A stretch of DNA of 22,940 bases from positions 1 to 22,940 of the forward strand of contig JBKHJA010000033.1 of the NCBI GenBank assembly GCA_046538375.1, written 5' to 3'. The DNA is from JBKHJA01 sp046538375. GTDB lineage: Bacteria; Acidobacteriota; Aminicenantia; Aminicenantales; Aminicenantaceae. A program made the translations under genes and the position numbers. A model generated the notes under the pieces. The model made no database searches. It was given only the letters and a program-made list of their open reading frames with translations, and was not told the origin of the DNA. Shown piece by piece: positions 1 to 8,276 of the stretch. How positions within the stretch are numbered: the first letter of the stretch is position 1; each line of letters begins with the position of its first letter.

Positions 1-36
1 CCCCTTAAATTCATGACTTCTTCTGGGAAAACCTTC

Positions 37-58
37 AATTTATGAATAATGCAGGTTA
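37..58 (-). repeat. 22-nt dispersed repeat, copy A
   Basis: Read on the minus strand, this segment matches 20157-20178 on the plus strand with one mismatch (TAACCTGCATTATTCAT, then R, then AATT). The two copies are therefore in opposite orientation about 20 kb apart, both in non-coding sequence. This one lies just downstream of the purF stop codon. The sequence left of purF (1-71) holds no gene that can be recognised. The match could be the edge of a mobile-element remnant or a small intergenic repeat family; the window does not decide which. Confidence 0.55.
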
Positions 59-71
59 TTTATATCCTATG

Positions 72-1541
72 TTAAATCTCTAATTCCAGCTGCCGGTCCT
101 GGGCCAGCTTCCTCTCTTTTTCAATCTCTTTCAGCAGTTCAGGGGTGACATCGCCGGTGGGATAGACGCCGTCAAAACAGGCCCCGCAGAATTCCGCAAG
201 ATCCTTGTTTCCCATCCTGACCGCTTTCTTGAGTGACTGTAAAGACTGATAAATCACCTTGTCTGCTCCGATTTTTTTGGCCACCTGAGCGGTGTTTGCG
301 CTGCGGGCCACGAATTCCGTTTTGGTCTGCATGTCGATGCCGTAGACACAGGGAAACCGCAAAGGCGGCGAATAGGAAGCGAAATAGACTTTTCTGGCCC
401 CGCATTCCCTGACCAACTGGATGATGGCACGGGAAGTGTTTCCCCTCACAATGCTGTCATCCACCAGCAGCACCTTTTTCCCTTTAAGTTCAGAGGTGAT
501 GGGATTCAATTTGTGCCGCACCGAGGTTTTCCGGGCCTGGTCGGCGGGCATGATGAAAGTGCGGCCGATGTAGCGGTTTTTGACCAGAGCTTCTCTGTAT
601 TTGAGGTTGAGCTTGCGGGCGATTTCGATGGCCGCATCTCGGGCAGAATCGGGGACAGGCACCACCACGTCTATTTCCAGGTTGTGTTTTCTTATCTCAT
701 CGGCCAGGAGCCTGCCCAGGTTGACCCGGCAGTCATAGACATTGACCTTGTCGATGAAGGAGTCGGGGCGGGCAAAATAAACCCACTCAAAAAGGCAGGG
801 AGTGTGGGGGCAGTGGGTGATTTTTCTTTTATGGAGGCGCCTGTTTTTGTCGATGAAAAGAACCTGGCCCGCCTCCACATTCTTGATATCCGAGAAATTC
901 ATGATGTTCAGAGACACACTCTCTGAAGCTACGGCGTAAGAAGTGAGGAGCCCGTCGTCTCGGGTTCCATAGGCCAGAGGTTTGATGCCGTAAGGATCCC
1001 GGAAGGCCACCAGTCCCTGTTCAGCGATATAAGCCACCACCGAGTAGCTGCCTTTTACCTTTTTAAACACACCTTCTGCGGCTTTAAACACGTTTTGAGG
1101 CCGGAGGCTCTTGGTTTTCTGCTCAGCAAGCTCCTGGGCGAAAACATTGAGGATAACTTCCACATCGTTGTCAGAGTTCAGCAGGCGGTGGTATTTTTCG
1201 AACAGCACTCGCTTGAGCTGGGAGTAGTTGATGACGTTTCCGTTGTGGGCCATGATGATGCCGAAAGGAGAATTGACCAGGAAAGGCTGGGCGTCTTCTC
1301 CCCTGCCGCCTCCGATAGTGGGGTAGCGGGTATGACCGAGGCCTGTGTTTCCTTTCAGACGCTGGACATTTTCAGCGGTGAAGATGTCCCTGACCAGCCC
1401 GTTTCCTTTCTTGACATGGAAGCGGCCGTCATAGGTGATGATGCCGGCTGAATCCTGGCCCCGGTGCTGGATGGCCAGAAGGCCCTGGTAGATGTCTTTG
1501 AACACATCCTCATTTCCAAAAATTCCAACCACGCCGCACAT
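72..1541 (-). CDS. purF: amidophosphoribosyltransferase (PurF), Fe-S type
   Basis: Catalyses the first committed step of purine synthesis, making 5-phosphoribosylamine from PRPP and glutamine in the cytoplasm. The N-terminal half is a class II glutamine amidotransferase starting MCGVVGIFG, whose Cys2 becomes the nucleophile once Met1 is removed. The C-terminal half is a phosphoribosyltransferase with the PRPP loop VLLVDDSIVRGNTS at about 357-370. Cysteines at about 249, 398, 452 and 455 match the four [4Fe-4S] ligands of the Bacillus subtilis type enzyme. An upstream in-frame GTG (1547) was rejected: the ATG at 1541 exposes the catalytic Cys and has GAGGTG just upstream. Length (489 aa) is normal. 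It lies 42 nt downstream of the heptose kinase gene on the same strand, so it is probably the last gene of the envelope operon, an unusual place for purF. Confidence 0.97.
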   Translation of the reverse strand: MCGVVGIFGNEDVFKDIYQGLLAIQHRGQDSAGIITYDGRFHVKKGNGLVRDIFTAENVQRLKGNTGLGHTRYPTIGGGRGEDAQPFLVNSPFGIIMAHNGNVINYSQLKRVLFEKYHRLLNSDNDVEVILNVFAQELAEQKTKSLRPQNVFKAAEGVFKKVKGSYSVVAYIAEQGLVAFRDPYGIKPLAYGTRDDGLLTSYAVASESVSLNIMNFSDIKNVEAGQVLFIDKNRRLHKRKITHCPHTPCLFEWVYFARPDSFIDKVNVYDCRVNLGRLLADEIRKHNLEIDVVVPVPDSARDAAIEIARKLNLKYREALVKNRYIGRTFIMPADQARKTSVRHKLNPITSELKGKKVLLVDDSIVRGNTSRAIIQLVRECGARKVYFASYSPPLRFPCVYGIDMQTKTEFVARSANTAQVAKKIGADKVIYQSLQSLKKAVRMGNKDLAEFCGACFDGVYPTGDVTPELLKEIEKERKLAQDRQLELEI

Positions 1542-1583
1542 TTTCACCTCAACTTAAAATTATAAATCAACAGGGGCCGCATC

Positions 1584-2558
1584 TCAAATCATAATGTTGA
1601 GGCTGTTGATCAATTCTTCAGAGGTGAGGGTGGCTGTTCCTAATTTTCCCACCACGATTCCGGCGGCGGTGTTGGCCAGGATGGCTGCTTCCTGGATGGA
1701 AGCTCCTGAAAGAAGGGCCAGAGCGGCCACCGCGATCACCGTGTCACCAGCTCCGGTAACATCATAGACTTCTCTAGCTGTTGTAGGGATGTGGTACGGT
1801 TTTTTCCCTTTGGCAAAAACAGACATCCCCTGTTCCCCTCTCTTGAGGATGAGATAGCGGCTGTTGATTCGGGACAGGATTTTCTCTCCCGCGTTTTCCA
1901 CCTGGGAATCGCTGGAACAGGGGTGACGGACGATTTTTTCGGCTTCATAGTGGTTGGGAGTGATCAGGGTCACGGGCGAGAACAGGAAAAAATTGTCAAT
2001 TTTGGGATCGACGAAGATGGGGATTTTCTTTTTCTGGGCGAAAGGAAGAACCTTGTTCATCAGAGATCTTGTCAAAAGCCCTTTATTGTAATCTGAGATA
2101 AGGATCCCATCATAATCTTTCTGCTGGATCAGGCGGAAGATCTCTTCTGCTGTGCGCGAACTCACCGGATTCTTCTTTTCCCAGTCCACTCTCACCACCT
2201 GCTGCTGATGGGCGATGATCCGTGTCTTGACGATGGTGGGCCTTTTTTTATCCACAAAGATGCCGCTGCTCTCTGCCACGTTTTCCTTTATCCACTGGCC
2301 TTCCTCATCCTCTCCCACCACCCCCACAAGGAGCGGGTGAGCGCCCAGTGTCTCCAGGTTGTGGCCCACATTGCCTGCCCCTCCCAGACACCGCGTATCT
2401 TTCCTCACTTCCACCACCGGCACCGGAGCTTCTGGAGAAATCCGGGAAACATCTCCCCAGATGTATTTATCCATCATCAGGTCACCTAAAACCAGGACTC
2501 TGCGGCTGGCGAAATTTTGGACGATTTTGGCTGTTTTTTGGGTATCCCTTTTTTTCAT
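1584..2558 (-). CDS. rfaE1: D-glycero-beta-D-manno-heptose-7-phosphate kinase (RfaE1/HldE N-domain type)
   Basis: A PfkB/ribokinase-fold kinase of 324 aa. In the ADP-heptose pathway this family phosphorylates heptose 7-phosphate to the 1,7-bisphosphate, supplying LPS inner core heptose. Visible signatures are GDLMMDKYIWG near 25-35, the GGAGNVGHNLETLG substrate motif near 59-72, and DVTGAGDT near 266-273 with D272 as the likely catalytic base. The protein ends after the kinase domain, so the nucleotidyltransferase half found in fused HldE is absent here and a separate rfaE2/hldC should exist elsewhere. Its ATG overlaps the stop of the PHP gene by 4 nt (ATGA), and AAAGGA precedes the start. 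The heptosyltransferase at 5029-6090 supports the LPS assignment over a generic sugar kinase. Confidence 0.92.
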   Translation of the reverse strand: MKKRDTQKTAKIVQNFASRRVLVLGDLMMDKYIWGDVSRISPEAPVPVVEVRKDTRCLGGAGNVGHNLETLGAHPLLVGVVGEDEEGQWIKENVAESSGIFVDKKRPTIVKTRIIAHQQQVVRVDWEKKNPVSSRTAEEIFRLIQQKDYDGILISDYNKGLLTRSLMNKVLPFAQKKKIPIFVDPKIDNFFLFSPVTLITPNHYEAEKIVRHPCSSDSQVENAGEKILSRINSRYLILKRGEQGMSVFAKGKKPYHIPTTAREVYDVTGAGDTVIAVAALALLSGASIQEAAILANTAAGIVVGKLGTATLTSEELINSLNIMI

Positions 2559-3700
2559 GGCTTATCCTTTCTTAAGAAGATGGGATTCGATACCAGCCAG
2601 GGTATATTTTCTGCCAGGGGCGATTTTTCCCGGAGAAAGATTTCCACCCTGTAGATACCAGGTTCCCGGGCCGCACAGGAGAATCTGTTCTTCGGAGAGC
2701 GGTGAATTATTTTTCCGTTCCGGATGAGATGGATTTCTTTGGAAAAAGCGAAAGGTGCATGGATGTGAAGAGTCATGGGGGAGTGATGGACAGCGGTTTC
2801 TCCCATGAAAATTTTTTTCTTTCCCTTTTCTGCCCAGAATCTGAATCCTTCTCCACGAGCAGAAGCATGAACAGCGTTGTAGAAATGCCCTCTTTTTAAG
2901 CTCTTGTAAACCTGCCGGCGTGCCTGTTCAAAATCCTCTGCCAGGGGCCGGGCAAGGAAGAGATGAACATGGAAAAGAGAGAGGAGGGGGCGGTAGAGGA
3001 AATGGGCATCCACGCTGAAATATCCGTAGAGGGGATGGATTTGATTGAGTCTGTCCCATTTTTGGAGATTCCGCCGGGGACTGTCCAGCATCTTGAGAAG
3101 GAGATATTGAGGCTTTATAAGTAGAGATGGTAAATAAGGGAGGGTGGAGAGGAGATTTCTCTTCACCATGGTGTCGGCATTCATGATTTCTATTCCTGAA
3201 TAATCGGTAAATTCCCCCCAGCTCCATCTCACCTTCGAATAGGGATGGGCGATGATGGAGAATCCTCCGGCTTCGTTTATCTCAGAGGCGGCCAGCTCGG
3301 CATTCTGAGAGAAAGGGCGTGAGGGGGGATTGAAATCCAGGCCCACCAGATGGCCGCGGCTGACAGAGAGCTCAGAACCGGCCAGAACCAGCACTCCTTT
3401 TATCCAGCCCTGAGCGGCCAGCGATTTGCGGTTGGGGCTTCCATGGTCTGTGAGAATGATAAAGTCCACCGAAGCCTGAGCAGCCAAATCCGCGATTTGG
3501 TGGATATTTTTGCGGCCGTCAGAAAAAGTGCTGTGGATGTGGTAGACCCCCTCGATTTCTAAAGGCGAAGCCGATGGGGGATAGCTCCTGTATGTTTTGA
3601 AACTGAGCAGGTGAAAACCAAGCCAGGAAAAGTAAATCAAAATCAAGGCCAAACCACAAAAAAGGACAATCAGAAGTGTTTTCTTTTTTCCCGTTCTCAA
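2555..3700 (-). CDS. membrane-anchored PHP-domain metallo-phosphoesterase-like protein
   Basis: A 381-aa protein with one hydrophobic N-terminal segment (about 8-28) followed by a PHP-type metal-dependent hydrolase domain. Metal-site motifs can be read in order: YHIHSTFSDG (H54, H56), LTDHG (D85, H86), AGSE (E110), GHLVG (H117), IIAHPY (H152) and a late VDAHF. The anchor suggests that the catalytic domain faces the periplasm, although topology is not proven. The start codon appears to be TTG at 3700, overlapping the upstream ligase stop by 4 nt, with AAGGA nine bases upstream. Family relatives (CehA/McbA-like PHP) hydrolyse phosphate esters or related bonds; the substrate here is unknown. Its position between an O-antigen ligase-like gene and a heptose kinase suggests a role in envelope glycan or lipid-carrier metabolism (inference). 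Confidence 0.82.
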   Translation of the reverse strand: MRTGKKKTLLIVLFCGLALILIYFSWLGFHLLSFKTYRSYPPSASPLEIEGVYHIHSTFSDGRKNIHQIADLAAQASVDFIILTDHGSPNRKSLAAQGWIKGVLVLAGSELSVSRGHLVGLDFNPPSRPFSQNAELAASEINEAGGFSIIAHPYSKVRWSWGEFTDYSGIEIMNADTMVKRNLLSTLPYLPSLLIKPQYLLLKMLDSPRRNLQKWDRLNQIHPLYGYFSVDAHFLYRPLLSLFHVHLFLARPLAEDFEQARRQVYKSLKRGHFYNAVHASARGEGFRFWAEKGKKKIFMGETAVHHSPMTLHIHAPFAFSKEIHLIRNGKIIHRSPKNRFSCAAREPGIYRVEIFLREKSPLAENIPWLVSNPIFLRKDKP

Positions 3701-4905
3701 CTTTCTGGTTCCTTATGAGGATTGGCTTTTTTCTTCCTAATCCGGTCCAGGGCGAAGGGAGCGCTCATCATGTACAGGAAAAGGGTGGCGATTTCTGAGT
3801 CGGCGAAGTTGTACTCAAACAGACCGGCTGCGGCCAGTCCCCCCAGGGCAGCCAGGGCGGCGGCGGTAAACGGGTAAAGCCGGGGGTCCTTTTTTCTCCA
3901 CAGCCTCGTAAGAGAAAAGAATGTCCAGAGCATGAAAGTGAGCCAGGCCGCCGCAGTGGGAATTCCTCTCTCGGCTGCGATCTGAATGATGTTGTTGTGA
4001 AGATGGACATTCATCCTGGCTTTCTCAGAGAGCTTGTATTTGGGATTCTGAAATTCCATATCCACAGTGTCAGGCCCGGTTCCCAACAGAGGATAATTCC
4101 GGATAATCCTTACCCCAGCTCTGATGTATTCAATCCGGTGCTTGTTGGATTCTGTGTTCAGACTCACCGAACTCAGAGCTCTTTCCTTGATGTATTCAGG
4201 GCTGGCCAGGAAAAAAAGCCCCACCGCCACAGGCACTATGATCAGGGTTCTCGGTTTATACAGAAACAAAATCACACAGGCTGCCACCACAACTCCTATC
4301 CAGCAGCTTCTGGTTAAGGTGAGAGTCAATGCCACCAGCGACAGCAGGAATCCCAGCCCCCAGAGAAATCTGGTCTTATGTTTAGAGAAAAAGGACATGC
4401 TCAAGGCCATGGCACTGAAAAGGAGAAGAAGGCCGGCCTGGGTCATGTAGTGCCCCATAAAACCGGTGATTCTTTCTCCGGGATAAGCCTGAAAAAAGAA
4501 ATAATAAAATGAATAAATGAGGCTTAAAAAGGCAGAACCCAGCAGAGCCAGATTGGCCTGGCGGAGGGTTTTTTCGCTCCTGAAGGCCGTATAGACCATG
4601 GGAACCACCAGGTAGAGGAGAAGCTCGCGGCTGTCTTTTAGACTGACCTGGGGATTGACGGAACGAAAGGAAGAAATGAGGGAAAGCAGGCTGTAGGCGA
4701 GCAGGGGCCAGAAGAAGGAGGGGAAGCTTGGTTTTTGTTTTTCCCGGATAAGGAGAAAAAGCCAGGAGAGGAAGGCCAGGAAAAGAAAGATCTGACTCAA
4801 GCTGATGGACACCATGGAGACCACAAGATAGAAAGCGATGAACAGGGGAAGGAGTTGGTGAGGATTGAAAGAAATTTTGGCTGAGCCCGGAAATAACCTC
4901 TGCAC
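3697..4905 (-). CDS. O-antigen ligase/polymerase-like (Wzy_C/WaaL) membrane protein
   Basis: A 402-aa polytopic inner-membrane protein with about ten or more hydrophobic segments and a larger hydrophilic loop around residues 220-300. The loop region with RITGFMGHYMTQAGL, the later LLGTGPDTV and NIIQIAAERGIP are typical of the O-antigen ligase/Wzy superfamily, which transfers or polymerises undecaprenyl-linked glycans on the periplasmic side. Ligase and polymerase cannot be told apart from sequence alone. The start is a GTG at 4905 with AAGGAG about 11 nt upstream, slightly long spacing. The stop overlaps the PHP gene start. A 123-nt gap separates it from the upstream heptosyltransferase, and a weak promoter may lie there. 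Confidence 0.88.
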   Translation of the reverse strand: MQRLFPGSAKISFNPHQLLPLFIAFYLVVSMVSISLSQIFLFLAFLSWLFLLIREKQKPSFPSFFWPLLAYSLLSLISSFRSVNPQVSLKDSRELLLYLVVPMVYTAFRSEKTLRQANLALLGSAFLSLIYSFYYFFFQAYPGERITGFMGHYMTQAGLLLLFSAMALSMSFFSKHKTRFLWGLGFLLSLVALTLTLTRSCWIGVVVAACVILFLYKPRTLIIVPVAVGLFFLASPEYIKERALSSVSLNTESNKHRIEYIRAGVRIIRNYPLLGTGPDTVDMEFQNPKYKLSEKARMNVHLHNNIIQIAAERGIPTAAAWLTFMLWTFFSLTRLWRKKDPRLYPFTAAALAALGGLAAAGLFEYNFADSEIATLFLYMMSAPFALDRIRKKKANPHKEPES

Positions 4906-4940
4906 CTTCTTTTATTCTCCTTTTATGGAAACCCTGTTAT

Positions 4941-4968
4941 TGTTTATGCTGTGGCCCTCTTTTATCAA
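4941..4968 (-). promoter_or_regulatory. possible sigma-70 promoter for the ligase-PHP-rfaE1-purF unit
   Basis: On the minus strand TTGATA (4963-4968) is followed after 16 bp by TAAACA (4941-4946), in the T/A-rich gap between the heptosyltransferase stop and the ligase GTG. The -10 box is poor, so this is only a candidate. The downstream genes could equally be read through from the promoter at 6257-6285. Confidence 0.3.
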
Positions 4969-5028
4969 TCTTTTTTTATTCTCTCTCTTTCTCTTCTTAT
5001 GACTGCTCCTTGTTTATACTTTCTCACA

Positions 5029-6090
5029 TTATTCTATATAAGAGAGGCAGGCCTGGTAAACTTCCTCAGGTTTGATGCTCCGCAGGCACCTGAAATCGTG
5101 GTGCACACACCGCTTCTGGGGGCAGGGCCGGCAGTCAAATTCCTTTTCAATCACAGAAGCTTCCGCCTGCCAGGGGGAAAAATTGGCCGGCAGGGTGGGA
5201 CCGAAGTATACCACCATGGGAGTGGAAGTGGAAGCAGCCATGTGCATGGGTCCGCTGTCTGGACCCACAAACAAGGAGGAGCCCAGAATGAGCTCCCGCA
5301 GTTCTCTCAAATTGAGCTTCCCCACCAGGGAAGAGAGTTCTGCCGGATTTTCCCTTAATATTTCCTGTTCGGCCTTTCTGTCTTCCTCTGCCCCTATAAG
5401 CACAATTTTTACATCCCGGTGCCGGGAAAGGAGTTTTGCAAGCCCCACCAGATTTCCAACACCCCAGCTTCGGAATTCATTTCCCGCGCTTATGTGCAAA
5501 ACGACCACCTTACACCCAACCAGGCTGTTCTGTTCCCTGATTTTTTTTATCTTTTCCTTTTCCTCCTTCTTTGCCCGGGGAAGAGAGAGAGGAGGAAGGG
5601 TTTTGACCGAAGCTCCCAGGGCTTTCACCAGATTCAGGTGGCTTTCCACACTGTGATAATATCCGTTCTGGGGGCTGCGGGGCAGAATGGCATCATAAAC
5701 GAAATTTCTGTATTTTATTTTATAGCCTATTTTCGTCTTGGCCCCGGACAGGAATGTGATCAAGGAAGCCCTTGGTCCGCAGTGGAAATCGAGAACCACA
5801 TCGTATTTTTCCTTCCTCAGGTAACGGATAAGCCGCAGAAAATCCCGGGAGCCCGTTTTTTCAGGAATGACTACTGTTTGGTCTAAATCCGGGTGGTTCC
5901 TTACCAGGTCCTGATAGGGGCTTTCCACCACATAGGAAAGATGAGCATCAGGGAAGTTCTCTCTCAGGACAGAGAGAGCTGGGGTGGTTAAAATGATATC
6001 TCCGATGCGCCTCAGCCTGATCAGAAGGATCTTTTTTACCGCAGATGGCTCAATCCTTGGTCTTCCTTTCCGGTTCAATGGTGGCCTCAT
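5029..6090 (-). CDS. lipopolysaccharide heptosyltransferase-like, glycosyltransferase family 9
   Basis: A 353-aa GT-B glycosyltransferase. The N-terminal motif ILLIRLRRIGDIILTTPAL (about 21-39) with D31 is the standard WaaC/WaaF/WaaQ opening, and VGPDSGPMHMAA (about 275-286) is the ADP-heptose-binding signature of family 9. It likely transfers heptose from ADP-heptose to the LPS inner core at the cytoplasmic face. Which of heptosyltransferases I, II or III it is cannot be decided; the C-terminal Cys-rich stretch (CRPCPQKRCVHHDFRC) recalls the WaaF group. The only ATG, at 6090, places the first 41 nt inside the upstream zinc-protein gene. The first 17 residues are not conserved-looking, so a later non-canonical start is possible. 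Confidence 0.9.
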   Translation of the reverse strand: MRPPLNRKGRPRIEPSAVKKILLIRLRRIGDIILTTPALSVLRENFPDAHLSYVVESPYQDLVRNHPDLDQTVVIPEKTGSRDFLRLIRYLRKEKYDVVLDFHCGPRASLITFLSGAKTKIGYKIKYRNFVYDAILPRSPQNGYYHSVESHLNLVKALGASVKTLPPLSLPRAKKEEKEKIKKIREQNSLVGCKVVVLHISAGNEFRSWGVGNLVGLAKLLSRHRDVKIVLIGAEEDRKAEQEILRENPAELSSLVGKLNLRELRELILGSSLFVGPDSGPMHMAASTSTPMVVYFGPTLPANFSPWQAEASVIEKEFDCRPCPQKRCVHHDFRCLRSIKPEEVYQACLSYIE

Positions 6091-6238
6091 CGATGAGCAT
6101 AACAGGAATATCGTCTTTTATGGGATAAACCCGGTGGCATTTCACACACTTCAGACCTTTCTCATCTGCAGTGAGCTTCACATCTTCTTTGCACAAAGGA
6201 CAGGCCAGGATGGCCAGAAGTTGAGGGTCTAAAGCCAT
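6050..6238 (-). CDS. Trm112/YcaR-like small zinc-ribbon protein
   Basis: A 62-aa protein with two CxxC knuckles, CPLC and CVKC, separated by about 20 residues, followed by YPIKDDIPVMLIDEA, the conserved tail of the Trm112/YcaR (formerly UPF0434) family. Eukaryotic and archaeal Trm112 activates methyltransferases; in many bacteria the homologue lies beside LPS genes such as lpxK, and its role is unclear. The start at 6238 was chosen over an in-frame start at 6274 because AAAGGAG lies 6 nt upstream and the alternative would begin within the promoter region. The 3' end overlaps the heptosyltransferase by 41 nt, suggesting translational coupling. Confidence 0.88.
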   Translation of the reverse strand: MALDPQLLAILACPLCKEDVKLTADEKGLKCVKCHRVYPIKDDIPVMLIDEATIEPERKTKD

Positions 6239-6256
6239 TTCGAACTCCTTTAGGCT

Positions 6257-6285
6257 ATCATATACTATAAGCATCCCTCCGTCAA
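6257..6285 (-). promoter_or_regulatory. sigma-70 promoter of the Trm112-heptosyltransferase unit
   Basis: Minus-strand TTGACG (6280-6285) is separated by 17 bp from TATGAT (6257-6262). Transcription would start about 6250, giving a short leader that contains the AAAGGAG ribosome site. It lies back to back with the promoter at 6314-6343. Confidence 0.7.
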
Positions 6286-6313
6286 TTTGTGGTGATTTCC
6301 GATGGAGTGATGA

Positions 6314-6343
6314 TTGACAGGAGAGAGGGAGGGGTGTTATTTT
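6314..6343 (+). promoter_or_regulatory. sigma-70 promoter of the GT4-kinase-glycosidase unit
   Basis: Perfect -35 box TTGACA (6314-6319), 18-bp spacer ending in an extended -10 TGT, and hexamer TATTTT (6338-6343). The predicted start site is about 6350, only about 4 nt before the ATG at 6354, and no good Shine-Dalgarno is present. This implies a leaderless or near-leaderless mRNA. Confidence 0.6.
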
Positions 6344-6353
6344 TTAGGCAAAA

Positions 6354-7457
6354 ATGAGATTATGCTTTTTGGGCGGCTATGATCCTGAATATCCCCGAAA
6401 CACAGTGATAAGGAAAGGATTGAGAGAAAACGGTGTGGAGGTCTCAGAATGCCGGGTTTCCCCCAGGCTTAAATTCTGGCTGCGTTACCCGGTTATGTTT
6501 TTCCGCTCCAGGCCTGGTGTTTTGAGGAGTGATTTCATTTTTGTCCCTGAGTTTTGCCAGAAAGACCTCCCCCTGGCCAGAGCACTCTCTGAGCTTGCCT
6601 CAAAAAAAGTCATTTTCGATCCTCTGGCCGCTCGCTTCGAGACCAAAATCGTGGACTGGGGAAGAAAACCCGCTCATTCCTGGCAGGCACGATGGAATTA
6701 CAGGATTGATTCCTGGGCCTTCAGACTCTCAGATCTTATTCTGGCGGATACGGGTTCCCACAAAAAGCACTACTGTCAGAAATACAGGCTTCCTTCAGAT
6801 AAAATCGAAGTCCTGCCGGTGGGTTTTGACAGCGACATTTTTAATCCTTCCCGGACTCAACCTCTCCCCAAACAAGAGCACTTCCAGGTCCTTTTTTTTG
6901 GCTCCTTTCTTCCCCTCCATGGAGTGGAGACCATCCTGGAATCGGCCAAAATCCTCTCCACACAAGATCCTGCTGTCCGGTTTCGCCTGGTGGGTTCTGG
7001 ACAGACCAGGCCCCAGGCCAGAGCCCTGGCTTCTGAGCTTGATCTGAACAATGTCTTTTTTGAAAACTGGGTTTCGCAGCGGAACCTTCCGCACAGAATC
7101 GCCTCCTGCCAGGTTTGTCTGGGAATCTTCGGGAAGGGAGAAAAAGCGAAGCGGGTGGTCCCCCACAAGATATTCCAGGCCATGGCCATGAGGAAACCTG
7201 TGATCACCCTGCGCACTCCGGCTGTGGAGGAGTTTTTTTCAGACAGAGTGAACGTTTTTCTCTGCCCCGACTCCAAACCTTCCTCTCTCGCTCAGGCCAT
7301 CCTTCAGCTTAAACGGGATTCTCGACTGAGAGAAGAGATAGGCGGGAGGGGATACCGCCTGGTGAGTCAGCATTTTTCTCCCCGGGCTACAGGCCGCAGG
7401 CTTTTGGAGATTCTGGAAAGACATTTTGGCCGGAATGAAAAGGGAGAAGTTCATTGA
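6354..7457 (+). CDS. glycosyltransferase family 4 (GT-B)
   Basis: A 367-aa GT-B glycosyltransferase, probably adding a sugar to the LPS core or a related surface glycan in the cytoplasm. The donor-binding C-terminal domain is recognisable: IEVLPVGFDSDIFNP (about 145-160), FFGSFLPLHGVETILESAKIL (about 181-201), VFFENWVSQRNLP, then KIFQAMAMRKPVITLRTPAVEEFF, equivalent to the E-x7-E region of GT4 though the first Glu is not obvious. Sugar and linkage cannot be predicted. The next gene overlaps by 4 nt (TTGA), so the two are translationally coupled. The start ATG lies within a few bases of the predicted transcription start. Confidence 0.87.
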   Translation: MRLCFLGGYDPEYPRNTVIRKGLRENGVEVSECRVSPRLKFWLRYPVMFFRSRPGVLRSDFIFVPEFCQKDLPLARALSELASKKVIFDPLAARFETKIVDWGRKPAHSWQARWNYRIDSWAFRLSDLILADTGSHKKHYCQKYRLPSDKIEVLPVGFDSDIFNPSRTQPLPKQEHFQVLFFGSFLPLHGVETILESAKILSTQDPAVRFRLVGSGQTRPQARALASELDLNNVFFENWVSQRNLPHRIASCQVCLGIFGKGEKAKRVVPHKIFQAMAMRKPVITLRTPAVEEFFSDRVNVFLCPDSKPSSLAQAILQLKRDSRLREEIGGRGYRLVSQHFSPRATGRRLLEILERHFGRNEKGEVH

Positions 7458-8275
7458 AACCAGAATCCGGCTGGCCTGTTTTTCTTCCTCCTTTTCAAGG
7501 ACGAATCCATCCCCGCTACCGTAATCCGCAGTTCCTTCGGGCTCTCGCCGGATGTGAGGACCTTTTAGGGAAACCGGCCTGCCGGATCATTCACCAGGGA
7601 CGAAACCGGATGGGCGTTCTTTCGCTTCCCTGGCTTGACCGGAAAAAGGTGGAGGTGGTGATAAAAGAGTTTCGCCTTCGGGGAGTGGACAGGGTGAAGA
7701 GCATTTTTCTTAAGGAAAAAGCGGCCAAAGCCTGGGCAGGAGCCCAAGTTCTTATGGAAAGAGGAGTGAAGACCCCACAGCCTGTGGCCTACCTGGAGAA
7801 GAGGGGGAAGCTGGGTGTAGAGAGGAGCTATTATGTCTGCCAGAAGCTCTCCGGTGTGGAGGAGATCCGCTTCCTGTTCCGAAGACTTTCTTCTTCAGAA
7901 CTTAGAGACCTGGCTGGAGTCCTGTCCCGGTATATTTCATCCTGGCACAGCCAGGGGATTTGTCACCGGGATCTTTCAGACGGAAATATCCTGGTCAGCA
8001 GGGACAACCAAAAATATGAATTCTATCTGGTTGACACCAACCGCATCCGGATCAAAAAACGCATCAGGCTTCTTCCGAGAATAAAGAATCTTATCCGGCT
8101 GGGCATTCCCGGTCACAGCCAGCGCTTTTTTCTGGCGCAGTACCTGGAAACCAGACATGTCCCGGGATGGCTCTGGTTGTGGTATAGGGTGAACAAGGCG
8201 GTTTACACATTTTATGTGGAGTGGAAAAAGAAACTCCGGTTGAGGCAGCTGGCCCGGAGATTAAGGATTCAGTGA
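7454..8275 (+). CDS. WaaP/InaA-like lipopolysaccharide core kinase
   Basis: A 273-aa protein kinase-like fold enzyme. Key residues can be read: the Lys of VVIKEF (K71), the catalytic loop CHRDLSDGNILV (D173, N178) and the metal-binding Asp of LVDTNRIR (D194). In the WaaP/RfaP, KdkA and InaA families this fold phosphorylates heptose or Kdo in the LPS inner core, strengthening cation bridging. Position immediately after a glycosyltransferase and near heptose genes supports such a role; the acceptor sugar is not determinable. Start is TTG at 7454 overlapping the GT4 stop by 4 nt, with AGGGAG about 7 nt upstream. A basic C-terminus (about 225-273) is compatible with membrane association. Confidence 0.85.
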   Translation: MKPESGWPVFLPPFQGRIHPRYRNPQFLRALAGCEDLLGKPACRIIHQGRNRMGVLSLPWLDRKKVEVVIKEFRLRGVDRVKSIFLKEKAAKAWAGAQVLMERGVKTPQPVAYLEKRGKLGVERSYYVCQKLSGVEEIRFLFRRLSSSELRDLAGVLSRYISSWHSQGICHRDLSDGNILVSRDNQKYEFYLVDTNRIRIKKRIRLLPRIKNLIRLGIPGHSQRFFLAQYLETRHVPGWLWLWYRVNKAVYTFYVEWKKKLRLRQLARRLRIQ

Positions 8276-8276
8276 G

